A DNA stretch of 64,000 nt, taken from JANSXG01 sp024743075 (lineage in GTDB: Bacteria > Planctomycetota > Phycisphaerae > Phycisphaerales > UBA1924). The notes under the pieces were generated by a model. That model made no database searches and was not told where the DNA came from. It saw nothing but the letters and a program-made list of their open reading frames with translations. The translations under genes were made by a program, and so were the position numbers. Each line of letters begins with the position of its first letter. Position 1 is the stretch's first letter. Below, piece after piece: positions 54,278 to 63,916 of this stretch. The DNA lies in contig CP159477.1 in the NCBI GenBank assembly GCA_042140185.1, positions 1,798,001 to 1,862,000 on the forward strand. Reading direction: 5' to 3'.

Positions 54278-56835
54278 ATGTTCCGCAAATCGCGCGCGCT
54301 CGCCGCGCTCGCCTTGGTCGGTGCCGCCGGCCAGGCGTCAGGCCAGGTCGTCATCACCGAAATTCACGCCAACGCCGCCGGCGGCGATGTCCCCGGTGAA
54401 TTTGCCGAAATCTACAACCCCACCAACAACCCGGTCGACATCTCCGGCTGGTACCTCGCTGACGAGGACGGCAACTTCCTTACCGTCGGCCTGCCCGACG
54501 GCACGATCATGCAGCCCGGCGAAGCGATCATCATCATGCGTTCGGGTCGCAACTGCGCCCAGGACGACAACGGCAACGACCTTCCCTTCCCGAACGACGA
54601 CCTCGAAGACCCAGAGCTGACCCCGGCCGACTTCTACGCCGGCTACGGCGAACTGAACGCCGCCGGCGAACCGTACCGCGTCTTCGCGCTCGCCAATTGC
54701 CTTGTGCCATCGCTCGCCAACTCCGGATCGCCCACCAACGAAGTGCTGACACTTCTCGACAACGTCGGCAACGTCATCGACGAGGCCAACTACCAGAACG
54801 GCATCAACGGGTGGCCGGCGACGACCTCGGGCGTCTCGATCTACCTCAAGCCGCAGTTCCTCAACGCCAGCGACAACGACAACGGCCTCGCCTGGAGCCT
54901 TTCCGTGCTCGGCATCAACGGCGCAGGCGGCTTCGATGGCCAGGAAAGCCAGATCGTCGAATACACCAGCCCTATGGGCAACGTGACCGCGATCATCTCC
55001 GGCGGCGACATCGCCTCGCCCGGCTATGTCGAATCGTCCTTCGAGTTCACCGACTGCAACAACAACGGCAACGACGACGCCCTCGATATTTTCTTCGGCA
55101 TCTCCGAGGACTGTAACTCCAACAACATCCCCGACGAGTGCGAGCCGGACTGCAACAACAACGGCGTGCCCGACGATTGCGATATCGTGTCCAACCCGGA
55201 CCTCGACTGCAACAACAACGGAATCATCGATTCCTGCGAGATCGCCGACAACCCCGCCCTCGACGCAAACAACAATGGCGTCCTTGACGAGTGCGAGAGC
55301 GCGGGCAACGTGATCATCACCGAAATCATGTACAACCCGTGGACCTCGCCCGAGCTCGAGTACATCGAGCTCTACAACACCTCCAGCGAGACCGTCGACC
55401 TCTCGGGATGGATCATCGCCGACCTCGAAGGCGACCCGCCCTCGTCCCCGTTCCCGGCCGGCACGACGCTCGCCCCCGGCGAGATCATCGTGCTCTTCGA
55501 CGCCGAAGAGTTCTTCGACTCGGACGCCGGTACCTTCGACGACGCCGCTGCGCTCGCGCAATGGCAGGCGGTCTGGGGTGACGACTTCACCGCTGTCCCG
55601 CTCCCCGTCTGGGGTGCTCGCGCCAACTTCGGCACCCCGACCGACGAGATCCTCGCGGTGATCGACGGCAACGGTGTCATCATCGATGTGGTCAACTACA
55701 GCGGCACCGACTCCAACGGCATCCCCACCTTCGGTTGGCCCGGCACCGAGGGCCACGGCTCGATCTACCTGCGCGGCGATCGTCTCGACGGCGTGCTGAA
55801 CAACAACGCCGCAAACTGGCGCCTGACGTTCCCCGGTCTCGACCTGGGCCGCCAGAGCAATCTCGTGGACGGCCTGCCGGTCGTCACGCGTACCGGCGAA
55901 GACTTCGGCTCACCCGGCACCATCTTCTTCGGCTCGCCCGAATCACCCACCGGCGATGTCATCATCACCGAGATCATGGCCACCACCAACGCCTACGACC
56001 CCAACGGCGACCCCACCGATCCGAACGTCGGACGCGGGTTTGCCGAGTGGGTTGAGATCTACAACCGCAGCGATTCGGCGATCGATGTCTCGGGGTGGCG
56101 TCTCGCCGACGAGGACGGATTTACCGCTCCTCTCCCGGAAGGATCGGTCCTCCAAGCCGGAGAAGTCGCGGTCATCTTCGGTGCGAACCCGGCCTACTTC
56201 AATTGCCGAAACGAAGCCTTGCAGGAGTTCTACGACGCCTGGGGCTGCGGCTACCAGGTCTTCCCGGTCCAGGGCTTCTACGAGAGCGACGGCCCATTCG
56301 GCCTTGCCGCCCTCTCCAACGGGCCCAGCCCGACCAACGAGGTGCTGCGTCTTGTCGACGCAAACGGTGTCCCGTCGGACATCGCCAACTACGACGACGA
56401 TTTTCTGATCTGGCCGCTCGACGGCACCGGCGAACTCGGTGATGAGGCGTGGTCGATCTTCGTCATCCCCCCGACCAGCAACTACACCCAGGTCCGCAAC
56501 GACGACGGTACCCGCTGGGGCGCATCGTTCACGGGCCTGGCCGGCGGCCGCGAGGTGAACCCGACGTTCGTGTTCAACAGCCTCGTCCCGATGTTCGGAT
56601 CGCCCGGTACGTTGCAGAACGTCCAGACTCCGGACCTCAGCGACTGTCCGACCATCGACCCGTGCGCGCCTGCGCTGACGTCACCGGCGACAACACGGTC
56701 GACCTCGCTGACCTCAACCTCGTGCTCGCGAACTTCGGTTCCGTCACGAGCGACGGCGACGCGACCGGCGACGGCAATGTCGACCTGGCGGATCTCAACC
56801 TGATCCTGGCCAACTTCGGCACCGCCTGCGAGTAA
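54278..56835 (+). CDS. exported lamin-tail-domain protein with Ca-binding repeats and dockerin-like end (one frameshift site)
   Basis: About 852 residues. Signal peptide (ALAALALVGAAGQASGQ), then three lamin-tail domains each starting V-I-I/V-T-E-I (VVITEIHANAAGG, VIITEIMYNPWTSPELEYIELYN, VIITEIMATTNAYD). Between the first two is a run of thrombospondin-3-like units (DCNNNG-N-DD, DCNSNNIPDECE, DCNNNGVPDDCDI, DCNNNGIIDSCEI). The end has two dockerin-like repeats (DVTGDNTVDLADLNLVLANFG, DATGDGNVDLADLNLILANFG), reached through a break near 56669-56670 fixed by one C. Likely a secreted, calcium-dependent surface protein. Confidence 0.85.
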
Positions 56836-56926
56836 CGGAACGACCGCTCACAATTCCTTGAGCACTCAATCGCGCCGGCGTGGAGCCAACCGCTCCTCGC
56901 CGGTCTTTCATCCGGAGCAATCGACC

Positions 56927-57829
56927 ATGCGCCAACTGACCCTCGCCGTTCTCGCCCTGCTGTCTCTGGCGCTCTGCCTTGGCATGAGTGGCCAACCGGA
57001 CGAGCAAAGCCGCGACTTCGTCGTCATCGCCCACCGCGGCGCGAGCGGCTACCTCCCCGAGCACTCGCTCGCCGCCTACGCGATGGCGTACGCCCTGGGC
57101 GCCGACATGATCGAGCCGGACATCGTCGCCACCCGTGACGGTCACCTGGTCTGCCTCCATGACCTCACTCTCGAATCAACAACCAACGTCGCCAGCATCT
57201 TCCCCGACCGAGCTCGCGAGGACGGCAGGTGGTACGCCATCGACTTCGATCTTGCAGAGCTCAAGACGCTCGAGAAGCACGGCCGCGATTCAACGGACGC
57301 CGGCTACCGCATCGCAACATTCGACGAAATGCTCTCGCTCATCCATCGGCTGAACACAAAGACCGGACGAACCGTCGGCGTTGTCCCCGAGTTGAAGCAC
57401 CCTGCATTCCACGCCGAGCATCACTTCGACCTCGCCCTCCGCACGATCGAGACCCTCCACGCCAAGGGGTACACCGACCGGAACGACCTGATCATGCTCC
57501 AGTGCTTCGACCCGGACACCCTGCGTCGTATCCGCTTCGATCTCGGATCCGACCTGTCGCTGATGTACCTGTCGGGGGAACTGATCCCCGACAAGACGCT
57601 CCGGTCGATCGGGGCGTGGTGCCAGGCGATCGGAATCAACCGCAAACTCGTCGACCCGGCACTCGGCGGCGATCCACAATTCGTCCGTGCTGCCCAACGC
57701 GCCGGCTTCAAAGTCATCCCGTACACGCTGAAGTCCGATCCGCGAGATACCGAGCGACTCATCGAAGCCGGCGTCGACGGCGTGTTCGCCGATTTCCCGG
57801 ATGTCGCTCTGCGAAGCGCAAATCGATGA
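56927..57829 (+). CDS. glpQ: exported glycerophosphodiester phosphodiesterase
   Basis: A 300-residue TIM-barrel enzyme that hydrolyses glycerophosphodiesters to glycerol-3-P and alcohol. A signal peptide (LAVLALLSLALCLGMSG) leads to the signature VIAHRGASGYLPEHSLAAYAMA with the catalytic His, then IEPDIVATRDGHLVCLHDLTLE, typical of GlpQ. The rest keeps the PELK and GVDGVFADFP elements. ATG at 56927. Periplasmic. It is convergent with rimO. Fits the group of exported phosphate-ester enzymes in this part of the window. Confidence 0.95.
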   Translation: MRQLTLAVLALLSLALCLGMSGQPDEQSRDFVVIAHRGASGYLPEHSLAAYAMAYALGADMIEPDIVATRDGHLVCLHDLTLESTTNVASIFPDRAREDGRWYAIDFDLAELKTLEKHGRDSTDAGYRIATFDEMLSLIHRLNTKTGRTVGVVPELKHPAFHAEHHFDLALRTIETLHAKGYTDRNDLIMLQCFDPDTLRRIRFDLGSDLSLMYLSGELIPDKTLRSIGAWCQAIGINRKLVDPALGGDPQFVRAAQRAGFKVIPYTLKSDPRDTERLIEAGVDGVFADFPDVALRSANR

Positions 57830-57928
57830 AGCGAATGACGCAGGTCATCAAAGCTTCGCGGCAGGTCCCGCGTCGACCGTACCCCGGTGCCGGACCGCCT
57901 CAGCAATCAAGAGACCCGCGAGTTCGGC

Positions 57929-59641
57929 TTAGCGAAGCACAGACAGCGAAACCGTCTTCTGCAGTTCAGCCGTCGGACGCGCGATGAGGTCGTATCCGTC
58001 GCTCCCGACTACCGTGCATCGAACCACTTCGCCGACACTGATCGGCTCGCGCGACTGCACGTAGATCACGCTGTCCACGTCGATCGCCTGGAAATACGCG
58101 CGTCCCTGGTAAAGGCGCCCGCTCGACGACGCCGCGGCGTTGCGGTCCCCCCGAGCCGGCGACTTGCCGCCGGATTCCACGCTCGAGCCAGCCGGGTCCT
58201 GACCGCGGATCCCTCGAGAATCGACGCTCAGAGCCCGGTCGATGAGCACGTCGAACTGGATGCCGGGATCCGCCGGGTTCTCCGGGTTGAAGTGGCTCGC
58301 AAGGAACTCGGTCTGCTCGAACGCGATCGACTGCTGGAGCGACATCAGCTCGTGCTTGCGCTGGGCCTTCACCTCGGCCGGCACCGCCAGCTTCGGGTCG
58401 TCTTCCATCGTCCCCGCCGGCGTGCCCTTCTCCTTCGAGTACTCAAAGACGCCCATCGCGTCGAAACCGATCTCGTCGATGAAGTCCAGCAGCTGCTGAT
58501 GGTCCTCGTCGGTCTCTCCCGGGAAGCCAGTGATGAAGGTCGTACGGATCGCGATGCCCGGCACACGATCGCGAAGTTTCAACATCAACTCACGCTGGTG
58601 CTCCGCGGTCACGTTCCGGCGCATTGCGCTGAGCATCCGGTTTGAGGCGTGTTGCAGCGGGATGTCTATGTACTTGCACACGTGCGGCAACTCGGCGATC
58701 GCGTCGATCATCTCGTCCGCGAAGTTTGTCGGGTAGGCGTACATCAGCCGGATCCAGCCATTGCCGCCCGCGTACTCATCCACCGCATCGTTCAGCGAAC
58801 GGAGCAGCACGGGCAAGCCGCCGTCGTGCCCATCGGCAGTCCGAACGAACCCGCGACCGATGTCGTCGCCGTAACTGGTGGTGTCCTGCCCGATCAGGTT
58901 GAGTTCAAACGCGCCGTCTTCGAGCAGTTCACGCGCTTCCTTGAGGATCCGGTCCATCGGCTTCGAGCGCATCTTGCCGCGGATCGACGGGATCGTGCAG
59001 AACGCGCACTTCTGGTTGCAGCCCTCGGAAACTTTCAGGTAGGCGTAGTGCCGGGGCGTCAGACGCATCCGAGCGCCATCATCCTCGAAGTAGCCGATGC
59101 CCTTGCCGTCCTTGCCCTGCACGGTCAGACCGACGGTGTTCTGCCCGCGATCCTTGGCTGCCTGCAGCGCGTTGCCCGCGATCCAGTACTTCGGCTGGTC
59201 CGAAGTCTCCGCGAGCGTCTGGCGCTGCGGTGCCGCACCGCGAACCGCTCGGACGATGTGGTCGCGGTCGAACACGCCGATCATCGCGTCGATCCCCGGC
59301 GCCCAGTCGAGCATCTTCGCGCGGTGCCGCTGCACGAGGCAGCCGGCCACCACAACCCGCTTCAGTTCGCCGCGTTGCTTCTTCTCCACCGCCTCGGCGA
59401 TGACCTCAAGCGACTCCTGCTTCGACGCCTCCAGAAACCCGCAGGTATTGATCACCACCGCGTCGGCCTGCTCTTCGGCATCCGCGGCGATCGGCGTGAT
59501 CCCGTCCTCAGCGAGCAGCCCGAGCATCTTCTCGGAGTCCACGAGGTTTTTCGGGCAACCCAGCGAGACAAACGACACCGTCGAGATGTCCTGCGCCGAT
59601 GTCGCGGCGGCCTCACTGGATGTGGTGGTCGTCGGGGTCAT
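57929..59641 (-). CDS. rimO: ribosomal protein S12 methylthiotransferase
   Basis: A 570-residue radical-SAM methylthiotransferase. MTTase domain with SLGCPKNLVDSE and VINTCGFLEASKQES (cluster cysteines) and GCLVQR; radical-SAM motif CNQKCAFCTIP; C-terminal TRAM region (FQAIDVDSVIYVQS..VGEVVRCTVVGSDGYDL). It is longer than the usual 430-450 residues; the excess includes a Gly/Ser/Arg-rich insert of about 35 residues in the C-terminal domain (SVESGGKSPARGDRN) that encodes a palindrome at 58157-58174. RimO modifies Asp89 of S12. Family assignment firm. Confidence 0.95.
   Translation of the reverse strand: MTPTTTTSSEAAATSAQDISTVSFVSLGCPKNLVDSEKMLGLLAEDGITPIAADAEEQADAVVINTCGFLEASKQESLEVIAEAVEKKQRGELKRVVVAGCLVQRHRAKMLDWAPGIDAMIGVFDRDHIVRAVRGAAPQRQTLAETSDQPKYWIAGNALQAAKDRGQNTVGLTVQGKDGKGIGYFEDDGARMRLTPRHYAYLKVSEGCNQKCAFCTIPSIRGKMRSKPMDRILKEARELLEDGAFELNLIGQDTTSYGDDIGRGFVRTADGHDGGLPVLLRSLNDAVDEYAGGNGWIRLMYAYPTNFADEMIDAIAELPHVCKYIDIPLQHASNRMLSAMRRNVTAEHQRELMLKLRDRVPGIAIRTTFITGFPGETDEDHQQLLDFIDEIGFDAMGVFEYSKEKGTPAGTMEDDPKLAVPAEVKAQRKHELMSLQQSIAFEQTEFLASHFNPENPADPGIQFDVLIDRALSVDSRGIRGQDPAGSSVESGGKSPARGDRNAAASSSGRLYQGRAYFQAIDVDSVIYVQSREPISVGEVVRCTVVGSDGYDLIARPTAELQKTVSLSVLR
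58157..58174. repeat. palindrome inside rimO insert
   Basis: CCGGCG and CGCCGG flank ACTTGC. The surrounding GAGCCGGCGACTTGCCGCC pattern resembles the dispersed repeat at 7.3 and 61.3 kb in style (GC arms around an ACTTG/ACAAG-type spacer) but differs in sequence. It is read in frame as ESGGKSPARGD. Confidence 0.45.
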
Positions 59642-59726
59642 GTGGATGGTTGCTCAAATAGTGGACCCGGCATTGTAGCAAACACCGGGTCAAATCGATC
59701 AAACATACTCGTCGGGCCGGGACAGG

Positions 59727-60626
59727 TCAGCCCTTCGTCGTGCCCGGCTGGCTCGGCGCTGCCGGAGCCGGCTTCGGTTTCGGACGCTTGTAGGGCCGAT
59801 ACTCCTCCGGAACCGGGAAGTCGTAGCCGCTCAGAGCCCGATGCATGTAATCGGCCCCTCGGATCACCAGAGCCCCACGGAAGAATCGGATCGTCCCGCC
59901 GTTGCCGCCGTTAGCCGCCCACTGATCCTCCTCGACAAACAATTGGATGATGCGGACCAGGCGCTCGACTTCTTCCCGCTCGCTGGGCCCGAGCCCGCCG
60001 GGGTCGTTGTCGGGGTTGTCGAAAATGCCGCCGCCCCCGCCACCGCCGCCGCCTTGGCCGCCCTGATCAAGCACATCGTCGATGTCCAGATCCGGCACGT
60101 TCGTGAAATCCGGGACTTGGAACAGAAGGTCCTGAATCGGGTAGACCCGCACATATTTCTTCGCGTTCAGTCGCGAGCGCGGCCCGACCTCCACCTCGCC
60201 CCAGTTGTTAAGCTGCCATGTTGCGCGATCGAGATCATCTTCGCTCGTGCGATCGAGCACTCGCTCAAGCGCGTTGACGATGGACGTGTTCTCGACCTTC
60301 AGATTGATCTCGAAATCCTTGTCGAGCCCCGTCGCGCTGCGATCGTTGAACCACTTCGCGTCGATCTGAATGTCCGCGACCTGCTCGAAGAAGTCGAGGA
60401 CCTCCTCCAACCGGTTCCCTTCGAACTCGATGGTTATCGGTCGCATCATCTTCATCATTGTCTGATGACGCAGTTGGTTCGGAGTCGGCGCAGGGGCCGC
60501 GGCTGGGGCCGGGCCGGGTGCCGTCTGCGACACCGCCACCGGCGCGCCAGCCGCCGCCAGCACCCCGGCGCAGGCCAGAAGCAGAGCGGCTCTCGACATT
60601 CTCGCGTGACGGATGACTCGGGACAT
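59727..60626 (-). CDS. exported STN/secretin-like protein
   Basis: A 299-residue secreted protein. Signal peptide (AALLLACAGVLAAAGAPVAVSQ), Pro/Ala linker, then IEFEGNRLEEVLDFFEQVADIQIDAKW, a pattern typical of the short N-terminal (STN) domain found in secretins and TonB-dependent receptors, and a second half with LLFQVPDFTNVPDLDIDD and a glycine stretch. The C-terminus is Pro/Lys-rich. No beta-barrel secretin domain is present, so it is probably a stand-alone adaptor or regulator. A related family is common in planctomycetes. Function is not established. Confidence 0.75.
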   Translation of the reverse strand: MSRVIRHARMSRAALLLACAGVLAAAGAPVAVSQTAPGPAPAAAPAPTPNQLRHQTMMKMMRPITIEFEGNRLEEVLDFFEQVADIQIDAKWFNDRSATGLDKDFEINLKVENTSIVNALERVLDRTSEDDLDRATWQLNNWGEVEVGPRSRLNAKKYVRVYPIQDLLFQVPDFTNVPDLDIDDVLDQGGQGGGGGGGGGIFDNPDNDPGGLGPSEREEVERLVRIIQLFVEEDQWAANGGNGGTIRFFRGALVIRGADYMHRALSGYDFPVPEEYRPYKRPKPKPAPAAPSQPGTTKG

Positions 60627-60768
60627 GCGTGCGATCCTTTCCGATTCCCAACGGGGAAGTGCTCGCTTTCACAGCCAAGTGTACGGGTGATTCAGGGCAT
60701 TTCCTGCATTTTCTGGCCTGCAGCTACTCTTTCGACGCCCGAAGACGGGAGAAGTTGCCCAGCGCACG

Positions 60769-60791
60769 AAAAAGCCCGGCTGCCGCCGGGC
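60769..60791 (-). terminator. rpmB terminator
   Basis: Stem GCCCGGC / GCCGGGC with a 4-base loop followed by TTTTT on the minus strand, 30 bases after the rpmB stop. Confidence 0.85.
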
Positions 60792-60820
60792 CGGTCGATT
60801 CCAGACATTCCAAGGGCCGA

Positions 60821-61096
60821 TCAGGCCTTCTCGTTCTGCTCGCGCGTGTAGCCGTACTTCCGCTTCAGGGGCTTGGTGACCATGCCACTCTTGATGGCCT
60901 TCGTCGACACCTTCACGCGACGGGCCACGCCGTTCTCGTCCAGAATCTGCATTTTCTGAAGGTTCGGCTTGAACGTGCGACGGGTCTTGCCGGAGATGTG
61001 CAGACCGAAGCCGCCCTTCTTGATGGCAGCACCCGAACGGGCGATCTTGTTTCCGTATGTGGTCTTCTTGCCGGTGAAGTAGCATTCGTTGGGCAT
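60821..61096 (-). CDS. rpmB: 50S ribosomal protein L28
   Basis: A 91-residue ribosomal protein. It starts PNECYFTGKKTTYGNKIARS, as in the L28 family, and keeps RTFKPNLQKM and a C-terminal VKVSTKAIKSGM block. The first Cys of a zinc motif is present (C5), but a second pair is not, so this is a C-minus form. A single gene with its own terminator. Confidence 0.95.
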   Translation of the reverse strand: MPNECYFTGKKTTYGNKIARSGAAIKKGGFGLHISGKTRRTFKPNLQKMQILDENGVARRVKVSTKAIKSGMVTKPLKRKYGYTREQNEKA

Positions 61097-61235
61097 GATC
61101 GCGGTCTCCGCGGGCGTGGACGGTCAAAACGGACCCGAAGACCGCGCCCTTCGGCGGCCTCAAACGGGCCACGAATCGTACCGATCCCCCACCGGGGCTG
61201 CAAGTTGAGGGGGAATTTCCTCCCTCTCCCCTGCG

Positions 61236-61265
61236 GGTGCCACTGGCGGCTTGTCCGCCAGTGCC
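61236..61265. repeat. dispersed palindromic repeat, copy B
   Basis: CACTGGCGG-CTTGT-CCGCCAGTG with left flank GGTGC and right flank CCGGG. Its flanks match copy A (reverse orientation). It forms the left arm of a 144-bp inverted pair with copy C. Confidence 0.85.
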
Positions 61266-61350
61266 GGGCGGTCGGGCCTTGGCTCGGTCGGAGTTCGCTT
61301 TGCAGATCACGGTGCTGCACACCGGGCGCAGATCAGGGGCGCGAGGCCGC

Positions 61351-61379
61351 GCACTGGCGGACAAGCCGCCAGTGGCACC
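61351..61379. repeat. dispersed palindromic repeat, copy C
   Basis: CACTGGCGG-ACAAG-CCGCCAGTG with right flank GCACC. It is the inverse of copy B, 85 bases away, and lies in the leader region of the YyaL-like gene. Confidence 0.85.
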
Positions 61380-61416
61380 AGACCACCCAACGCTAGAACG
61401 CGCGTACAGTGCCCCC

Positions 61417-63820
61417 ATGACCGCCCCACGCTCTTCGTCAAGCCACACCAACCGTCTCGCGACCTCCTCCTCCCCTTACCTGCTCCAGCACGCCCACAAC
61501 CCCGTGAAATGGTTCCCCTGGGGCCCCGAGGCATTCGCCGAAGCCGCCCGACGCCAGGTCCCGATCTTCCTTTCAGTCGGCTATTCCACCTGCTACTGGT
61601 GCCACGTCATGGAGCGGGAGAGCTTCGAGGACGAAGAGACCGCCGCCCAGATGAATTCGGACTTCGTCTGCATCAAGGTCGACCGGGAAGAGCGCCCCGA
61701 CGTTGACAACATCTACATGGCCGCCGTTCAGCTCCTGACGCGCTCCGGCGGCTGGCCGATGTCCGTCTGGCTTACTCCGCCGGCACCCGACGATCAGACC
61801 GGCTCCGACGGCTACGGCCTCAAGCCCTTCTACGCCGGAACCTACTTCCCACCCCGCCCCGCCCACGGGCGGCCGTCGTTTCGCGAGGTTCTGGCCAACA
61901 TCGCCGACGCGTGGCAAAACCAGACCGCCGGAGTCCTCGAGCAGGCCGAAAAGGTAACCGAGGCCATCGGCGTCCACCTCGGACAGGAGGAAGGGTCGGT
62001 CCGCCTCGACAGCCGCGAGGTCGGGATGGCCATCGAGTCGCTGCTGCGCATTTACGACCGCACCAACGGCGGCTTCGGCGGTGCGCCAAAGTTTCCGCAG
62101 CCGGTCTACCTCCGCCTGCTGATGGAAGTCGCCGACGACATCCATGAACCCGCCAACCAGAGCGCAACCAAGCAGGCTATCCGGCAGACGCTCGATCGCA
62201 TGGCGACCGGCGGCATGTATGACCACCTCGGCGGCGGCTTCCACCGGTACAGCGTTGACGAGCGATGGCTCGTCCCCCACTTCGAGAAGATGCTCTACGA
62301 CAACGGTCAGTTGGCTTCGCTCTACGCCAAGTCGTTCAAGGCCTCCGGCGACACCTTCGACCTGCGTGTCGCAAGCGGGGTCTGTGATTATGTGCTCCGC
62401 GAGATGACCAGCGAAGAGGGCCCCTTCTTCAGCGCAAGGACGCGGAAGTCGACGGTCGCGAGGGCCTGAACTACGTCTGGACCGAGGAGCAGATCGACGA
62501 GGCCATCGCCGACGAAGCCGACCGCGAGTTCGCGAAGAAGATTTTCGGCATCGATCGAGGCCCGAACTTTCAGGACCCCCATCACCCCGACGACGACCCG
62601 GTCAATGTGTTGTTCCTCGCGAATCGCCCGAACGAGCTGGCGGCATCGATGGGGCTGAGCCCGGACCAGTTCGACGAGCGGTTCAACCGAATCCGCACGC
62701 GGCTGCTCGCGGTCCGCGACCGACGCAAACAGCCGGGGCTCGACGACAAAGTCATCGTCAGCTGGAACGGCCTGATGATCGGCGGCCTCGCCGACACCGC
62801 GTCCGTCGCCACCGATCCCGAGGCGTCGAAGCGGTACCTCGATAGCGCCGAGCAAGCGGCAAGGTGGATCGTCGAGCACATGCTTTCTGCGAACGGAGAC
62901 CTGCGTCGCGTCGCTCGCGATGGCGCGGTCACCGATGCGCCCGCCCAACTCGAAGATTACGCGATGCTCGCCGCGGGACTCATCGCGCTCGATCACGCGT
63001 GCCGCCTGCGCAACCGCATGGACTCGGACTGGCTCGAACACGCCGAGCGGCTCATTGACGCCGCCATAGAGCGATTCGGCGCCGGCAAACTCAAGGCCGA
63101 CCTCTTCGATACGCCCGAAGGCCTGACCGATCTCATTCTGCGCCCCGCTCGGCTTTCGACGGCGCGATGCCCTCCGGCGTCGCGACCATGCTGCACGCGC
63201 TCATCGATCTGCACCAGGCGACCGGAGAGCGCAGGCGCCTGGAATTCGGCGAAGCGGTTCTCGCGAGCATCAGCCGCAGCGTCAAGGCCTCGCCGATCTC
63301 CACGATCGAGTCCACCCGCGCACTGCACCGCCTGCTCGCCCTCGACGGCTCGCTGCCCGACAAACTCGGAGACGAGACTGAAGAGTCCACGAAATCACCG
63401 ATCGAGTCACCGGTGCAGGTTATGGCCTCGACCGACCGGGTCGCGGTCAAGCCGGGAGAGCCCGGGCAGGTGCGCCTGCGCGTTGAGATCGGCGAGGGCT
63501 TCCACATCAACGCCGCGGAACTGCCGCAGGAGGTCCGCGAGATCGGTCTGATCCCGCTCCGCGCGGCCATCACCGGGGGCGAGGGCATCGAAGCCGATCT
63601 CCGTTTCCCTGAGGGCCAGCCGTACTCCGGGGCCGCGTTCAACAACCTACCCGAACCGCTGGTGTACTCCGGAGCGATCGAGGGGACGCTCGTCCTACGC
63701 CGAAACGACAAGAATCTCAGCGGTCGCCCGATCGCCATCGTGACCTACCAGGTCTGTGCGGACGATCGGTGCTTTGCACCGTTGACCGTCGAACTGGACC
63801 TCGCCATCGACGCGGAATGA
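61417..63820 (+). CDS. YyaL/DUF255 thioredoxin-fold protein fused to DsbD-like domain (two frameshift sites)
   Basis: About 801 residues. The N-terminal DUF255/YyaL part (SPYLLQHAHNPVKWFPWGPEAFAEA..STCYWCHVMERESFEDEE) has a thioredoxin-like fold with a C-Y-W-C motif, then the (alpha/alpha)6-type region with FGGAPKFPQP, GGMYDHLGGGFHRYSVDERWLVPHFEKMLYDNGQL. The C-terminal 130 residues (VRLRVEIGEGFHINAAELPQE..TYQVCADDRCFAP) match the N-terminal DsbD-alpha domain, with C-A-D-D-R-C. Breaks near 62434 (one C; restores SAKDAEVDGREGLNYVWT) and 63143-63146 (one C; restores LRPRSAFDGAMPSG). A possible redox-linked sugar-related enzyme; activity unknown. Confidence 0.85.
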
Positions 63821-63916
63821 GTCGGCTCCTTCAGGGTGGCGTGGTCGTCGCGCAGCGAAGTCCCCAGGAGTTGCCTAGCCGGCTCAGGACTCCAAATGCG
63901 GTGCACGCATCGAGTA

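Noticed and set aside
4553..63146. Recoding (programmed -1 frameshifting) as the cause of all breaks
   Set aside because: Housekeeping, exported and signalling genes on both strands would all need it, with no common slippery heptamer or downstream structure; missing G/C in runs explains them all.
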